From the NCBI RefSeq assembly GCF_031143425.1, contig NC_090447.1:22355426-22419425 (forward strand): a stretch of 64,000 nucleotides of DNA. Reading direction: 5' to 3'. The DNA is from Pleurodeles waltl (taxonomy: Eukaryota; Chordata; Amphibia; Caudata; Salamandridae). Both the position numbers and the translations under genes were made by a program. This document shows, piece by piece, positions 33,578 through 44,409 of the stretch (its first letter is position 1; every line of letters starts with the position of its first letter). The notes below the pieces were generated by a model. The model was not told the origin of the DNA, did no database searches, and saw only the letters and a list, made by a program, of their open reading frames with translations.

Positions 33578-35457
33578 GACCTCGGATCAACTGCAGCTTG
33601 CTCCAAGAAACACTGTAACTGCAACAAAGTATCTACAAGAGATACTTTTCTTCAGCAACCTCAGCTCCAAGTCAAAGTCAGCAACTGCAACAGTTTCCAC
33701 AGTGTGCTCACTCTCGGGACTCCCTGTCTTCATCCTGCACCAGAAGGGATGAAGAAATCTCCCGTGGAGTGACGGAGTCACTCCCCTGCTCCAGCAGGCG
33801 TCTTCCAAGACAACGACCAGTACCCTTGGACTCCTCTCACAGCGATGAGCGTGCTCCTAAGGACACAGAGGATGGACATCACTGACACAGACTGTCCTGA
33901 GGTCCTGCTGATGTAATTTGGAAGAGGTAAGATATTGCCTTCCCTGAGAGCGACGGTACCCCTGTGTACTGCGTCCTCTTCACCTCCTGACGCCTATGTG
34001 CAGTATTTGCAAAATTCCTGTGTGCACAGCCTGGCTCAGGTCCCCAGAACTCCATCCTGTGATGCTCAACTCGCTGAGTTGTTCCCCGGTGGCGTGCGAC
34101 ATTCTTTTATTGTGCTGCATCAACTGCATTTTGCACCTCTTTTGTACCCAGATTCAGCGGCTCCTGGGGGTGCTGGCTGGCATCCTTAGGGCTCTCTAAA
34201 GTGCTGAGATCCCACTCTTCCTCTTCACACAGAGTTGAGGCCCCCAGGTCCCTCCTGGGTCCATCCAGTACCATTTTGACGCAAAACACACTTTTGTCAT
34301 AGCCAAGGCTTGTTGGCGACTTCCAAAACGAAATCATGTCTGCAACGATCTTCACGCCGTGGGACATCTTTTGCATCATGCAAGAACCCGCTGGGCTCTT
34401 CCTAGTTTGCATTCCTGCAGTCTTCGACTAACATGGGACTCTTCTTATGCACCCTCTTCTGGGTTGGCAGGGGCTCCTGTCCTCCCTGGAACTTCTTTTG
34501 ACTTCTGGACTTGGTCCCTTTCCTTTCCAGGTCTTCAGGTCCAGGAATCCAGCAGTTGTTCTTTGCAGACTTGGTTGACTATTGCAAAATCCCAATCACA
34601 CGGTATAGTGTCCCCTAAGGAAACCTGCTGTACTTTACTCCTTCTTTTCTGGGCTCTGGTTGGGGTAATTTACTTACCTTTACTGCATTCCTGCTCTCCC
34701 AGTGATTCTTCATACACTACACTTGTCTAGGGGGGAATTTGTGATTAGCATTCCACTTTCTTAGTATATGGTTTGTGTTGCCCCTAGATCTATTTTCTCC
34801 CATTGCTTTCTATAGCATTTCCTATTGTTTGCATTGTTCTATGACTATTTACTTGTCTAATTTTGGTGTCTAGTGTATATATTGTGTATAATACTTACCT
34901 CCAGAAGGAGTGTTGTCGCTAAGAAATTTATGGTACTGTGCCACCCAAATAAATACCTTTATTTTTGGTAACACTGAGTATTGTCTTTAGTTGTGTATGA
35001 GTACTGTGTAACTATAAGTGGTATTGCAGGAGCCTTGCATGTCTCCTAGTTCAGCCTAAGCTTCTCTGCTATAGCTACCTCTATCGGCCTCAGCTGATTG
35101 AACACTACTACATTTCACTAATCAGGGATAACTGGACCTGGTGTAAGGTGTAAGTACCCAAGGTACCCACTAAAAACCTGGCCAGCCTCCTAAATTGGTT
35201 GTGCAGCGGTGGGATAAGTACTTGCAATTGCTTTACCACTTTGTTACCTGTGCTATTCCCAAGAAAAGCTTGCTCCAATACTTAGAGCATATATAATATA
35301 TACCTGGAAAAAAAATTCAAACTTTCTTAATAGTTCTTTAAACTTTGCAAAAGTTTTTACAAAGTTCTGAAAAGTTTTCTTCTTTTCTCCAAAAAGTTAG
35401 CTCTGTTATTCTACTAATTTTTTACTCACTTTCCTAAACTTTTTTTTTTCTTTCAAT

Positions 35458-36565
35458 ATGTCTTCTGCAGATGCTACCCCTAGAGTTGTCAAGACTACCT
35501 ATGAGAATCTAAACTTTAAAAGTTTGAGGGGTCTCTGTATTGAAAGAAGTTTAGGGATTGGGAAGAACCCCAATAAGTAGTTCCTCTTAAATCTTCTCCT
35601 CCAAGATGACCAGGGACTCAGCACTGGTCCAGATCAGATAGGGGAAGAGGTAGAGGATGACTCCAAACAGGAAGGCTCAGAGGAGCAAGATGACAATCCT
35701 GGGGAGGGTCCTTCCACAGACCTATCTGTCAACAAGTCCCCTAGTATAAGTGGTAGTGGGAAGGGTTCACACAGAAGTAGGGCTCCCTTCACCCCTAGAG
35801 GCCGGGTCACTAGAGTGGCCCCTGTTAGAGATAGGTATGCCTCTGCACACTCTCATGTTACCTCTGTTTCAGAGGCTTCACATAATTCTAACCCTGAGGA
35901 CCAGTCCATAGATAGGGAACTCCGAAAGCTGAGGATAGAGGAGGCCAGACTGAAGCTAATGCAGCAGCAGTTGGCCTTAGGCAGGGAATCCCTGGCTGTG
36001 GAGAAAGAGAGGCAGGATTTGGGGTTAGTTCCCCATGGTGGCAGCAACAGTTTTAGAAATACAAATGTTAGTGAACCTTCATTTGATTCAGGAGAGACAG
36101 ACTTCTTATTGTCAGAGAGGATGATGCATATAATTACCACATTCTTAAAAGTTCACTCTTTGATGGTCTGGGCTTAACCACTGAACAATACAGGATTAAG
36201 GGCCAGATGTAGCAAAGGGTTTTTCCCATTCTGTGTCAATGGGAAAATGTGTTCGTACATATGGCCCTAAGTTCAGAGAGATCAGAAAGGAGTCATCACA
36301 GGATTGGACAGACTTTGCAGACTGTTCAGTGAAGGCTTTAGAAGGATGGTTAAATGGCAGTAAGGTGACTGACTATGAAAGCTTGTATAGCTTAATTCTG
36401 AGAGAGCATATATTGAATAATTGTGTGTCTGACTTGTTGCATAAGTATCTTGTTGAAGAATTGGGAAAGAAGGCAGACAAATGGGTCAGAACAAGGGTGA
36501 ACAGAAAAGTTTATACAGGGGGTGACAAAGACAGCAAAAAGAAAGCTGGTGAAAAATCTCACTGA
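35458..36565 (+). pseudogene. Gmr1-like gag with SCAN-like region
   Basis: The start is the ATG at 35458 (MSSADATPRVVKTTYENLNF). A TAG at 35578-35580 interrupts after 40 codons, and the same frame continues to 36177. There is a helical, charged block with LRKLRIEEARLKLMQQQLAL (coiled coil). After a 68-bp MITE the capsid C-terminal region follows, with FREIRKESSQDWTDFADCSV, LNGSKVTDYESLYSLILREH and LNNCVSDLLHKYL. This spacing of conserved Leu, Trp and Cys is that of the SCAN dimerisation domain, which is thought to descend from Gmr1-like gag. A 193-bp duplication begins here and shifts the frame. Confidence 0.82.
36200..36267. mobile_element. 68-bp miniature Harbinger-type element in gag
   Basis: It starts GGGCCAGATGTA and ends TACATATGGCCC, with a TAA duplication on each side (36197-36199, 36268-36270). 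Removing it with one TAA restores the gag frame across the site. It is too small to encode anything. Confidence 0.82.
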
Positions 36566-36753
36566 TTATGAAAGCCTATATAACTTGATTCTGAGAGAGC
36601 ATATTTTGAATAATTGTGTGTCAAACTTGTTGCATCAGTATCTTGTGGACTCAGATCTGACTTCTCCCCAAGAATTGGGAAAGAAGGCTGACAAATGGGT
36701 CAAAACAAGGTTGAGCAGAAAAGCTCATACAGGGGGTGACAAGGTTGGCAAGA
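36368..36753 (+). repeat. 193-bp tandem duplication inside gag
   Basis: Units start ACTGACTATGAAAGC (36368) and ACTGATTATGAAAGC (36561). Each covers the LILREHILNNCVS segment to the basic linker. The first unit lacks codons for the DSDLTSPQ stretch. As 193 is not a multiple of three, the duplication shifts the frame between copies. Confidence 0.85.
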
Positions 36754-37172
36754 AGAAAGATGGTAAGACACATGACAAGGGTGGGGACAAAGATAAAAAA
36801 TCATCGGAGTCTTCATCAGGCCAACAAAAATCCTCTGGGGGTGTTGGGTCCAAATCCTCTTCTCACAAAGATAAGAAACCTTGGTGTTATATGTGTAAAA
36901 CCAAAGGCCATCTGGCAACTGATCCTCATTGTCCAAAAAGAAACACCAAGCCACCTACTACCACAACCCCAAGTGCAACCACTAGTGCCCCTAGTAATAG
37001 CAGTAGTGGTGGGAAAAACACTACTAATAGCCAATCAAAGTGTGTAGCTGGGCTCACCATTGGTAATGTAGTTGGGATTGGTCTAGTTAGGGAGATCACT
37101 GAGGCTTTAGTCTCTGTTGGTGGCATTGACCTAGCCACTTTAGTTTCTTGTCCTCTTAACATGGATAAGTAA
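36561..37172 (+). pseudogene. Gmr1-like gag, second unit with zinc knuckle
   Basis: The frame repeats the capsid C-terminal helices, then has LVDSDLTSPQELGKKADKWV, a Lys/Ser/Gly-rich linker (HDKGGDKDKKSSESSSG), the zinc knuckle CYMCKTKGHLATDPHC, a Thr/Ser-rich stretch and a stop at 37172. It is the retrotransposon nucleocapsid equivalent, binding genomic RNA. Unlike the truncated copy at 21598-22167 it is continuous with upstream gag. Confidence 0.85.
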
Positions 37173-37390
37173 AAGAGGCTACCCCTGATTAATGGTGTTC
37201 AGGTTGAGGCCTACAGGAACACAGGTGCCAGTGTCACAATGGTGGTGGAAAAATTGGTTGCCCCTGAGGAACACCGACTTGGTCACCAGTACCAAGTGAC
37301 TGACGCTCATAGCAACACTGTAAGCTACCCCATGGCTGTTGTGGATCTCAACTGAGGGGGGGGGGGAAATGGTCTAAAGAAAGTTGTGTT
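37173..37390 (+). pseudogene. Gmr1-like aspartic protease remnant
   Basis: The protease signature reads YRNTGASVTMV, with Asn in place of the catalytic Asp of the usual DTGAS motif. The frame meets a stop in a poly-G tract at about 37355-37367 and continues in another frame into the integrase polyprotein (IDLPVECLLGNDLET). The enzyme would have cut the polyprotein in virus-like particles. The Asp change and the break make it inactive. Confidence 0.72.
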
Positions 37391-39245
37391 AGCCATTGAT
37401 TTACCTGTAGAATGTCTGCTAGGCAATGATTTGGAGACTTCAGCTTGGGCTGAAGTGGAGTTGGGGGCCCATGCAGCAATGCTGGGCACTCCTGGACATA
37501 TATATGCTCTTACCAGGGCTCAGGCCAAGAAGCAAAGAGGGCAGGGAAACTTAGATCCTGGAATAATGGACCAAGCGCTCCCAAAAGCTAGGGGTAAGAA
37601 GGGCAAACCCTTGTCCACTATCCTTCTCTCCACAGATGATTCCCCTTTTGAGGAAGAGGAATTCTCTCCCTGTGCAGAACCTACACCAGAGGAGCTGAAA
37701 GCTGATATAGCTGAGCTTTTGGGTGCCGGGGGGCCTGCCAGGGAAGAGCTGAGTGTGGCACAGCAAACCTGTCCCACATTAGAGGGTCTTAGGCAGCAAG
37801 CTGTCAAACAGCAAAATGGTGATGTCACTGTCACACACAGAGTTTATTGGGAGAATAATCTCCTTTATACTGAAGCAAGGAATCTTAAACCTGGTGCCAC
37901 CAGGAGACTGGTCATCCCCCTTCAGCACATGGAATTCCTCCTAACCCTGGCTCATGACATCCCTTTAGCTGGGCATTTAGGCCAGAGTAAAACATGGGAC
38001 AGACTTGTTCCACATTTTCACTGGCCCCATATGTCAGAAGACACAAAGGAGTTTTGTTGCTCCTGTGTCACCTTCCGAGCCAGAGGCAAGACTGGTGGCA
38101 CCCCAAAAGCCCCCTTAATGCCACTACCAGTGATTGGGGAGCCCTTTGAAAGGGTAGGGGTTGATATTGTTGCCCCCCTTGACCCTCCAACAGCTTCTGG
38201 CTATAGGTGTATCCTTGTGGTGGTGGACCATGCCACAGGGTATCCAGAAGCTATCCCCTTAAGGACCACTACAGCTCCTGCAGTGGCAAAGGCCCTCCTA
38301 GGAATGTTTTCCAGGGCGGGCTTCCCTAAGGAAGTGGTGTCAGATAGAGGTAGCAACTTCATGTCTGCATACGTAAAGCAATGTGGAAGGAGTGTGGTGT
38401 TACCCACAAGTTCACCACCCCTTACCATCCACAAACTAATGGACTGGTTGAGAGGTTTAATATAACTCTCAAAGGTATGATTACGGGACTCCCTGAAAAA
38501 CTCAGAAGGAGATGGGATGTCCTATCACCATGCATCCTTTTCGCCTACAGGGAGGTACGCCAAAAAGGAGTGGGCTACAGCCCCTTTGAACTCCTATTTG
38601 GTCACCCCTTTAGGGGTCCCCTTGATCTTGTTAAGGAGGGTTAGGAACAACCTTTAAAAGCTCCAAAACAAGACCTTGTGGACTATGTGCTTGGCCTAAG
38701 ATCCAGAATGGCTGAGTACATGCAAAAGGCCAGCAAAAACCTTCAGGCCAGCCAAGAGCTCCAAAAGCAATGGTTTGACCAGAGGCTGCCCTGACAAAGT
38801 ACCACCCAGGACAGAAGGTGTGGTTATTGGAGCCTGTGGCCCCAAGAGCACCCCAGGACAAATGGAGTGGACCCCATCTAATTGTAGAGAAAAAAGGTGA
38901 GGTTACCTACCTGGTAGACCTGGCCACTGCCAGAAGTCCCCTTAGGGTGCTTCATATCAATCACCTAAAGCCTTACTATGACAGGGCTGACTTAACCCTG
39001 CTCATGGCTACAGATGAGGGACAGGAAGAAGATAGCGACACTCTCCCTGATCTCTTCTCCACCACTGAAGCTGATGGCTTAGTGGAGGAAGTGGTTCTGG
39101 CAGACTGCCTTACTGCTGAGCAGAAGGAAGACTGTAACAATCTCCTTGATCCTTTTTCTAAACTCTTCTCACTCACAACTGGTACAATTACTTGGTGTGA
39201 ACATACAATTGAAACTGGAGACAGTTTACCTGTGAAAAGTAAAAA
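37386..39245 (+). pseudogene. Gmr1-like integrase (zinc finger, DDE core, C-terminal domain)
   Basis: An acidic spacer is followed by the HHCC zinc finger: HDIPLAGHLGQSKTW, then FCCSCVTF, where the last Cys of the usual CxxC pair is Phe (the other copy keeps it). The core has FERVGVDIVAPL (Asp), VVSDRGSNFMSAY (Asp), then a one-base deletion near 38378 that moves the frame. The Glu motif NGLVERFNITLKG is in the next frame (38381-38644). Another stop at 38641 precedes a C-terminal domain (VWLLEPVAP, VLHINHLKPYYD, 38818-39267). Integrase inserts element cDNA into chromosomes. This copy has at least three inactivating changes. Confidence 0.87.
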
Positions 39246-40152
39246 GCTGAAGTTCAGAAAATGTTAGATCTTGGAGTTATTGAGCCTTCTGATAGCCCCT
39301 GGGCTAGCCCAGTGGTGCTTGTCCCCAAACCGCATAGCAAAGAAGGAAAGAGAGAAATGTGTGTTTGTGTGGACTTTAAGGATCTCAATACAGTAACCAT
39401 AACAGATGCTCACCCTATACCCAGGGCAGATGAGCTAATAGATACACTGACATCTGCCAAGTATATAAGCACTTTTGATTTGACTGCAGGGTATTGGCAG
39501 ATCAAACTGTTAGAAGATGCTAAAGCAAAAACTGCATTTTCTACCATAGGAGGGCATTATCACTTCTCAGTGATGCCCTTTGGTTTGAAAAATGCACCTG
39601 CCACTTTTCAGAGGCTGAAAAATTCAGTCCTCCAAGGCGTGGACGCTTTTAGTGCAGCATATTTGGACAATATTGCTGTCTTTAGCTTCACCTGGGATGA
39701 ACACCTGGTCCACCTCTGGAAAGTTTTGGAGGCCCTGCAAAAGGCAGGCCTAACTATCAAGGCTTCAAAGTGCCAGATAGGGCAGGGGAAAGTGGTTTAT
39801 CTGGGCCACCTGGTAGGTGGGGAACAGATTGCAGCAGTTCAGGGGAAGATTCAGACCATTATGGACTGGGCTCCCCCTACTACTCAGACCCAGGTCAGAG
39901 CCTTCTTAGGTCTCACTGGGTATCACAGCAGGTTCATTAAGAATTATGGCTCCATTGCAGCACCTCTTAATGACCTCACCAGCAAGAAAATGTCCAAAAA
40001 GGTATTGTGGACAGCTAGCTGTCAAAAAGCTTTTGAGGAGCTTAAGGAGGCAATGTGCTCTGCACCTGTCTTAAAGAGCCCAAACTACTCCAAAAAAATC
40101 ATTTTTCAAACAGATGCTTCTGAATTAGGGGTAGAGGCTGTACTATCACAAC
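39246..40152 (+). pseudogene. Gmr1-like reverse transcriptase and truncated RNase H
   Basis: The frame carries LGVIEPSDSPWASPVVLVPK, VDFKDLNTVTITDAHPIPR, STFDLTAGYWQIKL, MPFGLKNAPATFQRL and the catalytic loop YLDNIAVF, which should be YxDD, so one metal-binding Asp is now Asn. The connection domain contains VRAFLGLTGYHSRFIKNYGS. RNase H begins with IFQTDASELGVEAVLSQ and is cut at about 40152. A one-base shift at about 39261 separates it from the preceding integrase frame. ATG 39261 is therefore not an authentic start. Confidence 0.9.
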
Positions 40153-41390
40153 GTATTAAGAAAATCATTTTCACAGGAATCAGGCATGCTCGAATTAAAG
40201 CCTCCCTACCCTGTATCTGCCAATCTTGCGTTCCCCATACACTTTTCAAATCAATAGTGCTCTTCCAGTATTCGTAACCTTCAACTGTGAGCTGGGAAAC
40301 AAAGGGATCTGAATAAATCAGTTTTGTGTCAGTTAGCAAAATTTTCCTAATTTGTGCCGGAGGTATTTTAAAATAATACGACTCTGCTTTTCTTGTGTCA
40401 TGCCCAGAAAAGTATGTACATTTATCACTATAGTACATTGGGCTCCCCACCGGTGGTGTAGAACAGTGTTCCCACTGCCTGTAGTTTAATACTGGCCTGT
40501 ATCTAGTGGCATGGTGTAGATAGTAATGTCCCCAATTGTTATAGCAGAACATTTCCCCATAATTCATTGAATGTTCCTATACATCATCACTTTCAAAAGC
40601 AGAATAGTCCTTCATTTCAGTTAGCATGGAATCAACTGTTTGGATATCTCAATCATCAGAGACAATATCAGGTGTAATTACATCAGTCATTGAAATTTTG
40701 AACACCTATGGTATTTGAATAATTTCAGTAGACCTGTATATATCGAATGGAACTTTGTCCCACACAATCCCATCAGAAATCGGTATTGCTGTAATATTCA
40801 CAGGGGACAAATCTCTTCGGACCTTATGTGAAGAATGATGTGGAGTTAAAACTTCATCAACAGGCTTCACAGAGGAGCGATCAGGAATATAGTGACCATT
40901 TATAAGCTAAAGGAAAACAGTCACCAAACCAATCCATAAAAATAATGCAAAAAATGTCAAACAGAACCATAAGTAGTTCCATGGGTATTTCAAATAGTTC
41001 TTTGTAAGCCATTGATACACCTTACTACTTTTTGAAACATTGTCAATCACAGTAGTGGATGAGTCTGAAGAAAAATCATCAATGTCAATGAAATAGCCAG
41101 AGGCAGTCTCTGCAAACACGGGAGCCAGTGAACCATCCGTACTTTGGTCCACTTCGCGTGGGGGCTCTTGGTAGACAGTGTTGTTAGTATGTGATGTGTT
41201 TGTGTAAAAAACAGCTAGATCTTGAAACGGGGTGGTCACTGAAGAAGTGATTGGAACCAGCAAGAGTTCATTTTCCGCCCCCCCATGGTCAGGGAGGTGT
41301 CTGGAACAGCAGTTGACATTGTTGCATAGTCTGTAGTAGTGATGTTCATCCTACTATGTAGATGTATGTCCTGTTGGGTAGTGAGAGGGG
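40153..41390 (-). pseudogene. Foamy-like env, N-terminal half (broken)
   Basis: The first part (41263 to 40907) is a Ser/Thr-rich, acidic segment followed by a hydrophobic span WNYLWFCLTFFALFLWIGLV just before a TAG at 40907. The same frame continues beyond it with a basic HKVRRD site and an N-glycosylation sequence NIT. More stops lie at about 40710 and 40575. A cysteine- and aromatic-rich block (40567-40153) resembles a surface subunit. A membrane span about 100 residues from the start matches the long env leader of foamy viruses rather than a conventional short signal peptide. The C-terminal half is absent here. Confidence 0.5.
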
Positions 41391-41419
41391 ATCAGGAACC
41401 ACCCAAGGGACCTCTTGGC

Positions 41420-42140
41420 CTACTGTGAAGGATCGGCCACATGGTGTAGTTTGATGTCATCAATGGAGATGAATCTGTTCGTTTTAGAACCAGACCGTGG
41501 TGGTAAGATGACAGTCCTGGTGCCTTTTATTCCCGAGACCGGTATAGGTGCTCTGTATGATGGACCGAATTCTTTCTTCACTGTGATCTTCTCACGAACC
41601 AGATCCCCAACTTTAGGAATCCAGCCAGTCGAAGTTTTCTCTAAATACCTTATTCCTAAGGTGGCAGCACTTGCAGAGGATTTATCATCACGAAATTGCT
41701 GAAGCTCCTGTAAAACAGTGAAACGTTCATTTATGTCAAATGGTGTTTCTGCTGCCACCATACCAGGGGCATCAAGATCTGGGACATACATAGGCATCCC
41801 AAAGAGAAACTCATATGGAGTGTGTCCCCCCCAAGGACCGTCTTGGCAGATTATTCAGTGCTCTCTGGACCCCATATAGGTTATGTAACCAACTGCAGCC
41901 TGAACCTAACACTCGAGCTGTTAAGGACTGCTTTAAATCACGATTCCGCCTCTCCACGACCGAATTCCCCTTGGGATGGTATGGTGAGGAGTTATGGAGT
42001 TCAATACCCATCGTCCCCATATTTGTATGCACCATCAGGCTGTAAGGAACCACAATTGTCCAGGTGTACACACTGTAGTGGCCTGTTGGACACTAAGAGG
42101 GATGTCTGTGGTGGGTGTTTTATATTAGAACCCTTGATCT
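41420..42140 (-). pseudogene. Endogenous retrovirus integrase, core (deleted) and C-terminal domain
   Basis: A decayed stretch at 42070-42140 appears to retain the first Asp region (VHLDNCGSL). The frame at 42071-41811 has HNSSPYHPKGNSVVERRNRD with the catalytic Glu. The segment that should carry the second Asp is missing or unreadable, suggesting an internal deletion. The C-terminal frame (41797-41420) has VGDLVREKITVKKEFGP and FISIDDIKLHH, typical of the SH3-like DNA-binding domain. A frameshift separates the two. The enzyme would have inserted viral DNA; this copy cannot. Confidence 0.75.
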
Positions 42141-42141
42141 G

Positions 42142-43281
42142 CTAGCAAATGTCACAGCAAAGGACATACTGCTTTGTTGGTCTGCATAGACCAGGCCACC
42201 AGAAGCGTTTCTGTAGAAGTGTTATTGTGGCCTGTATACCAGCATTTGCAGAAGCTACACCCTCATGCGCTACTTTAATTACATCTAATCTCTGGTCTTC
42301 ATTGGGAATCACTCGATCTCCAACCCCAGGAATTGTTGTGTAAGCAACATTCTGCGCACTGATATGGTAAGTATAGTTTGTAGGGTATCCTTTCAGAAGG
42401 GGCTTGCCTGCAGCCGAAGCTTTAACAGCAGTCAATATTTCTTTATCCAATCTTGTCCGTGAACGAGTCACTGCAGCCACAGAAGCCGTAGCTACTGCTG
42501 CTTTGGCTGCTTCATCAGCCAATGTATTACCGGTAACGTGTACTCCTACACGTTGTTGTCCCAATGTATGGACTACATGGACACGCAGCTTATCTTTAAG
42601 ATCAGCCACCCTCCCCCACAGTATTTTGTGTTTAATGCTGTTCCCTTTAGAATCTCTAAACCCGTCCAGTTTCCAATGATTGAGATAGTCATTGTATGAC
42701 TGGACATAGTAATAAGAGACACAGACTATTAAAGTCTGGCATCCTGGCTCAGTATGTTCGAGCGCTAGAATAAGAGCTTTAAGATCAGCCAACTGGACTG
42801 TGCAGTCCCCTAAGGTCTGCGTGTAGGTATTGTGAGGGTGGAAAACTCCAACTTCCATCACTTCGCTCACGGCTGCGCAAGCTGCCGAGTATTGATGTTT
42901 AGTACCTACAGCCGGTTGTGCTGAACCATCAGTGTATATGACAGTATGGTAGTTGTCTAGTGGCAAGATATTTAGAGGAGCGGGGTACTCTTGTTCGTAC
43001 TGGAGACACTCTTGTGTCTGAAGTTTTGGATCGAATATATAATCGAAATCAGTGGTGGTCAGAGACGTTGTCCATTGAATCCAACGTGGATGTAAGGCTT
43101 TAGCGTTAGGAACGCTTGCTTTGGTGACAGCCCCTATGGCCGGCACTGGGGAGACAACAATAATACGTTTCCCCTGGGCAAGTGGCCTCTCTTTTATGAC
43201 AGCCATCTGAACTGCTGTCAGAATCTTTTCTATAGGTGCAAAAGGCTGTTCAGCATTGGAGTATAAATGTGATTTATACAC
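42142..43281 (-). pseudogene. Endogenous retrovirus RNase H and integrase zinc finger
   Basis: This is the longest open part of the viral pol (379 codons). The start Met is internal to a larger polyprotein. RNase H motifs are YHTVIYTDGSAQP (Asp), LADLKALILALEHT (the Glu position reads Asp in this copy) and VTGNTLADEAAKAA (late Asp). The integrase zinc finger follows with VAHEGVASANAGIQATITLL, FWWPGLCRPTKQYV and CCDIC, completing HHCC. The frame ends in a stop just after the last Cys. Confidence 0.85.
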
Positions 43282-43994
43282 TATTGGTACCGTGTCACCC
43301 TAATTGAAGGTGACATAAGCAAATCCAATGGCACCAGCAATTATTCTGATGACCAAATTTGTTTTATTGTCACATGTGTGCAAGTGTTCAGCTTCTAGCA
43401 TGTCCTGTTGCATTTCCCTAAGGATGCGTGTATGTTCAATTGTCCAGTGTCTGCTGGAAAAATTGGGCTGAACTAAGTCATAAAGTGGCTTGATGCGTTG
43501 TGTATATTCTGGTATGTCCTGCCAAAATTAAAGAAACCTAGTAATGACTGGAGTTTCTTAAGTGTGTTCGGAGGGTGCAGTTGAGCAAATGTTTCTAGAA
43601 AGTGCGGGGCCAGGCTCTTCCCCTTGTTTGATAGCTCGTATCCCAGGAGTAATACACTGAGAAAGGCTATCTTGCTTTCCTTATAATTGAATTTGTAACC
43701 GCGTTCTGCAAATCCCAAAATGATCTGATCAACCCTCGCAAGATGAATGTCAAGGATGTCATCTGTGAGATATATTTCATCCACGTAGGACAACGCCTCG
43801 GAAACAATATCATGCAATATTGATGTTACACGGGCTGAAAATGGTCCTGGGCTCTTTTTATAGCCTTGAGGTAAACAACAAAAGCGTTTCTGAGAGCCAA
43901 ATGAGAATGCACTCAGGTCCCGACTTTTAAGTGCTAAATTCTGGAAGAAGAATCCATTAGAAATGTCTAGTGTTGTTTTATATTTTTTACGCAC
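43282..43994 (-). pseudogene. Endogenous retrovirus reverse transcriptase, C-terminal part
   Basis: The segment resumes the palm domain immediately beyond the Harbinger B target site with TTLDISNGFFFQNLAL, then FCCLPQGYKKSPGPFSARVT and the catalytic loop YVDEIYLTDD. The YxDD pair reads YVDE, so the second acidic residue is Glu. The thumb/connection part ends with LKKLQSLLGFFNFGRTYQNI. A stop and frameshift lie between 43473 and 43281. The N-terminal portion is 17 kb away at 61060-61440. Confidence 0.85.
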
Positions 43995-43997
43995 TAT

Positions 43998-44290
43998 GGG
44001 GGTCATTACAACTCTGGCGGACGGTGTTAAAGCGGCGGTAATACCGCAAACAGGCCGGCGGAACAAAAAAGGGAATTATGACCGTGGCGGAAACCGCCAA
44101 CATAGACAGCCACTTTAACACTCCGACAGCCACGGCGGTACAGACAAGCAGCGCGGCGGTCACCGCCAACAGACAGGCGGAAGACAAAGTACCGCCCACA
44201 GTATTACAACAGGCCAATCCACCACCTTTTCCGGGGCGGATTCACCGTGGATAAAAACACGGTGGAAACAGCTTTTGCAATGGGAAAACG
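43998..44290 (+). repeat. Left terminus of Harbinger B
   Basis: It is closely similar to the left terminus of element A over about 300 bp, with the same dense GGCGGT/ACCGCC motifs and the same approach to exon 1 (ACACACTCCACGAGGAAGGA). Confidence 0.88.
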
Positions 44291-44326
44291 CTCACCTTAA
44301 CACACTCCACGAGGAAGGAGGGCACC

Positions 44327-44409
44327 ATGGAGCCGGAACTCCAAATACTCCCTGCAATTGTCTTCCAGCTCCTCTACGAACATCAGCAACGGCGGCGCCG
44401 AAGACAACG
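44327..44409 (+). CDS. Harbinger B transposase exon 1
   Basis: An ATG at 44327 in good context (CACCATGG) opens an 83-nt exon ending CG|GTGAGT. It encodes MEPELQILPAIVFQLLYEHQ followed by an arginine-rich run. Its phase 2 end joins exactly to the acceptor at 57420-57421, and the codon made is CGG. The same exon with the same length and phase in element A supports it. It supplies the start codon and a basic N-terminus, probably a nuclear localisation signal. The intron is now about 13 kb because of the nested chromovirus. Confidence 0.8.

Larger units (their letters stand above)
30926..35193 (+). mobile_element. 5' LTR of the Gmr1-like element (about 3.1 kb, interrupted)
   Basis: It begins TGTAGGAAAGTACCATCTTG and ends GGCCAGCCTCCTAAA, directly before the gag leader, so it is the upstream LTR of 35194-40152. 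A foreign solo LTR (31216-32340) with its 5-bp duplication sits inside; without it the LTR is about 3.14 kb. A 167-bp segment holding the CCAAT and TATTTAA promoter boxes is duplicated in tandem (33244-33577). The element's own left target site should be GGATA (30921-30925); the matching right copy is not in the window. AAATAAATACC near 34948 is a candidate poly(A) region. Confidence 0.88.
35194..40152 (+). mobile_element. Gmr1-like Ty3/gypsy element, internal region (IN before RT)
   Basis: Order along the plus strand is leader, gag, protease, integrase, reverse transcriptase and the start of RNase H. Integrase upstream of reverse transcriptase is the order of Ty1/copia, but the protein sequences are Ty3/gypsy-like. 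That combination is the known mark of the deuterostome Gmr1 group. The sequence after the LTR (AATTGGTTGTGCAGCGG) should hold the primer-binding site, though I cannot assign a tRNA. The copy ends inside RNase H at about 40152, where foamy-like env sequence starts on the other strand. Frameshifts and stops in gag, integrase and before RT make it inactive. Confidence 0.87.
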
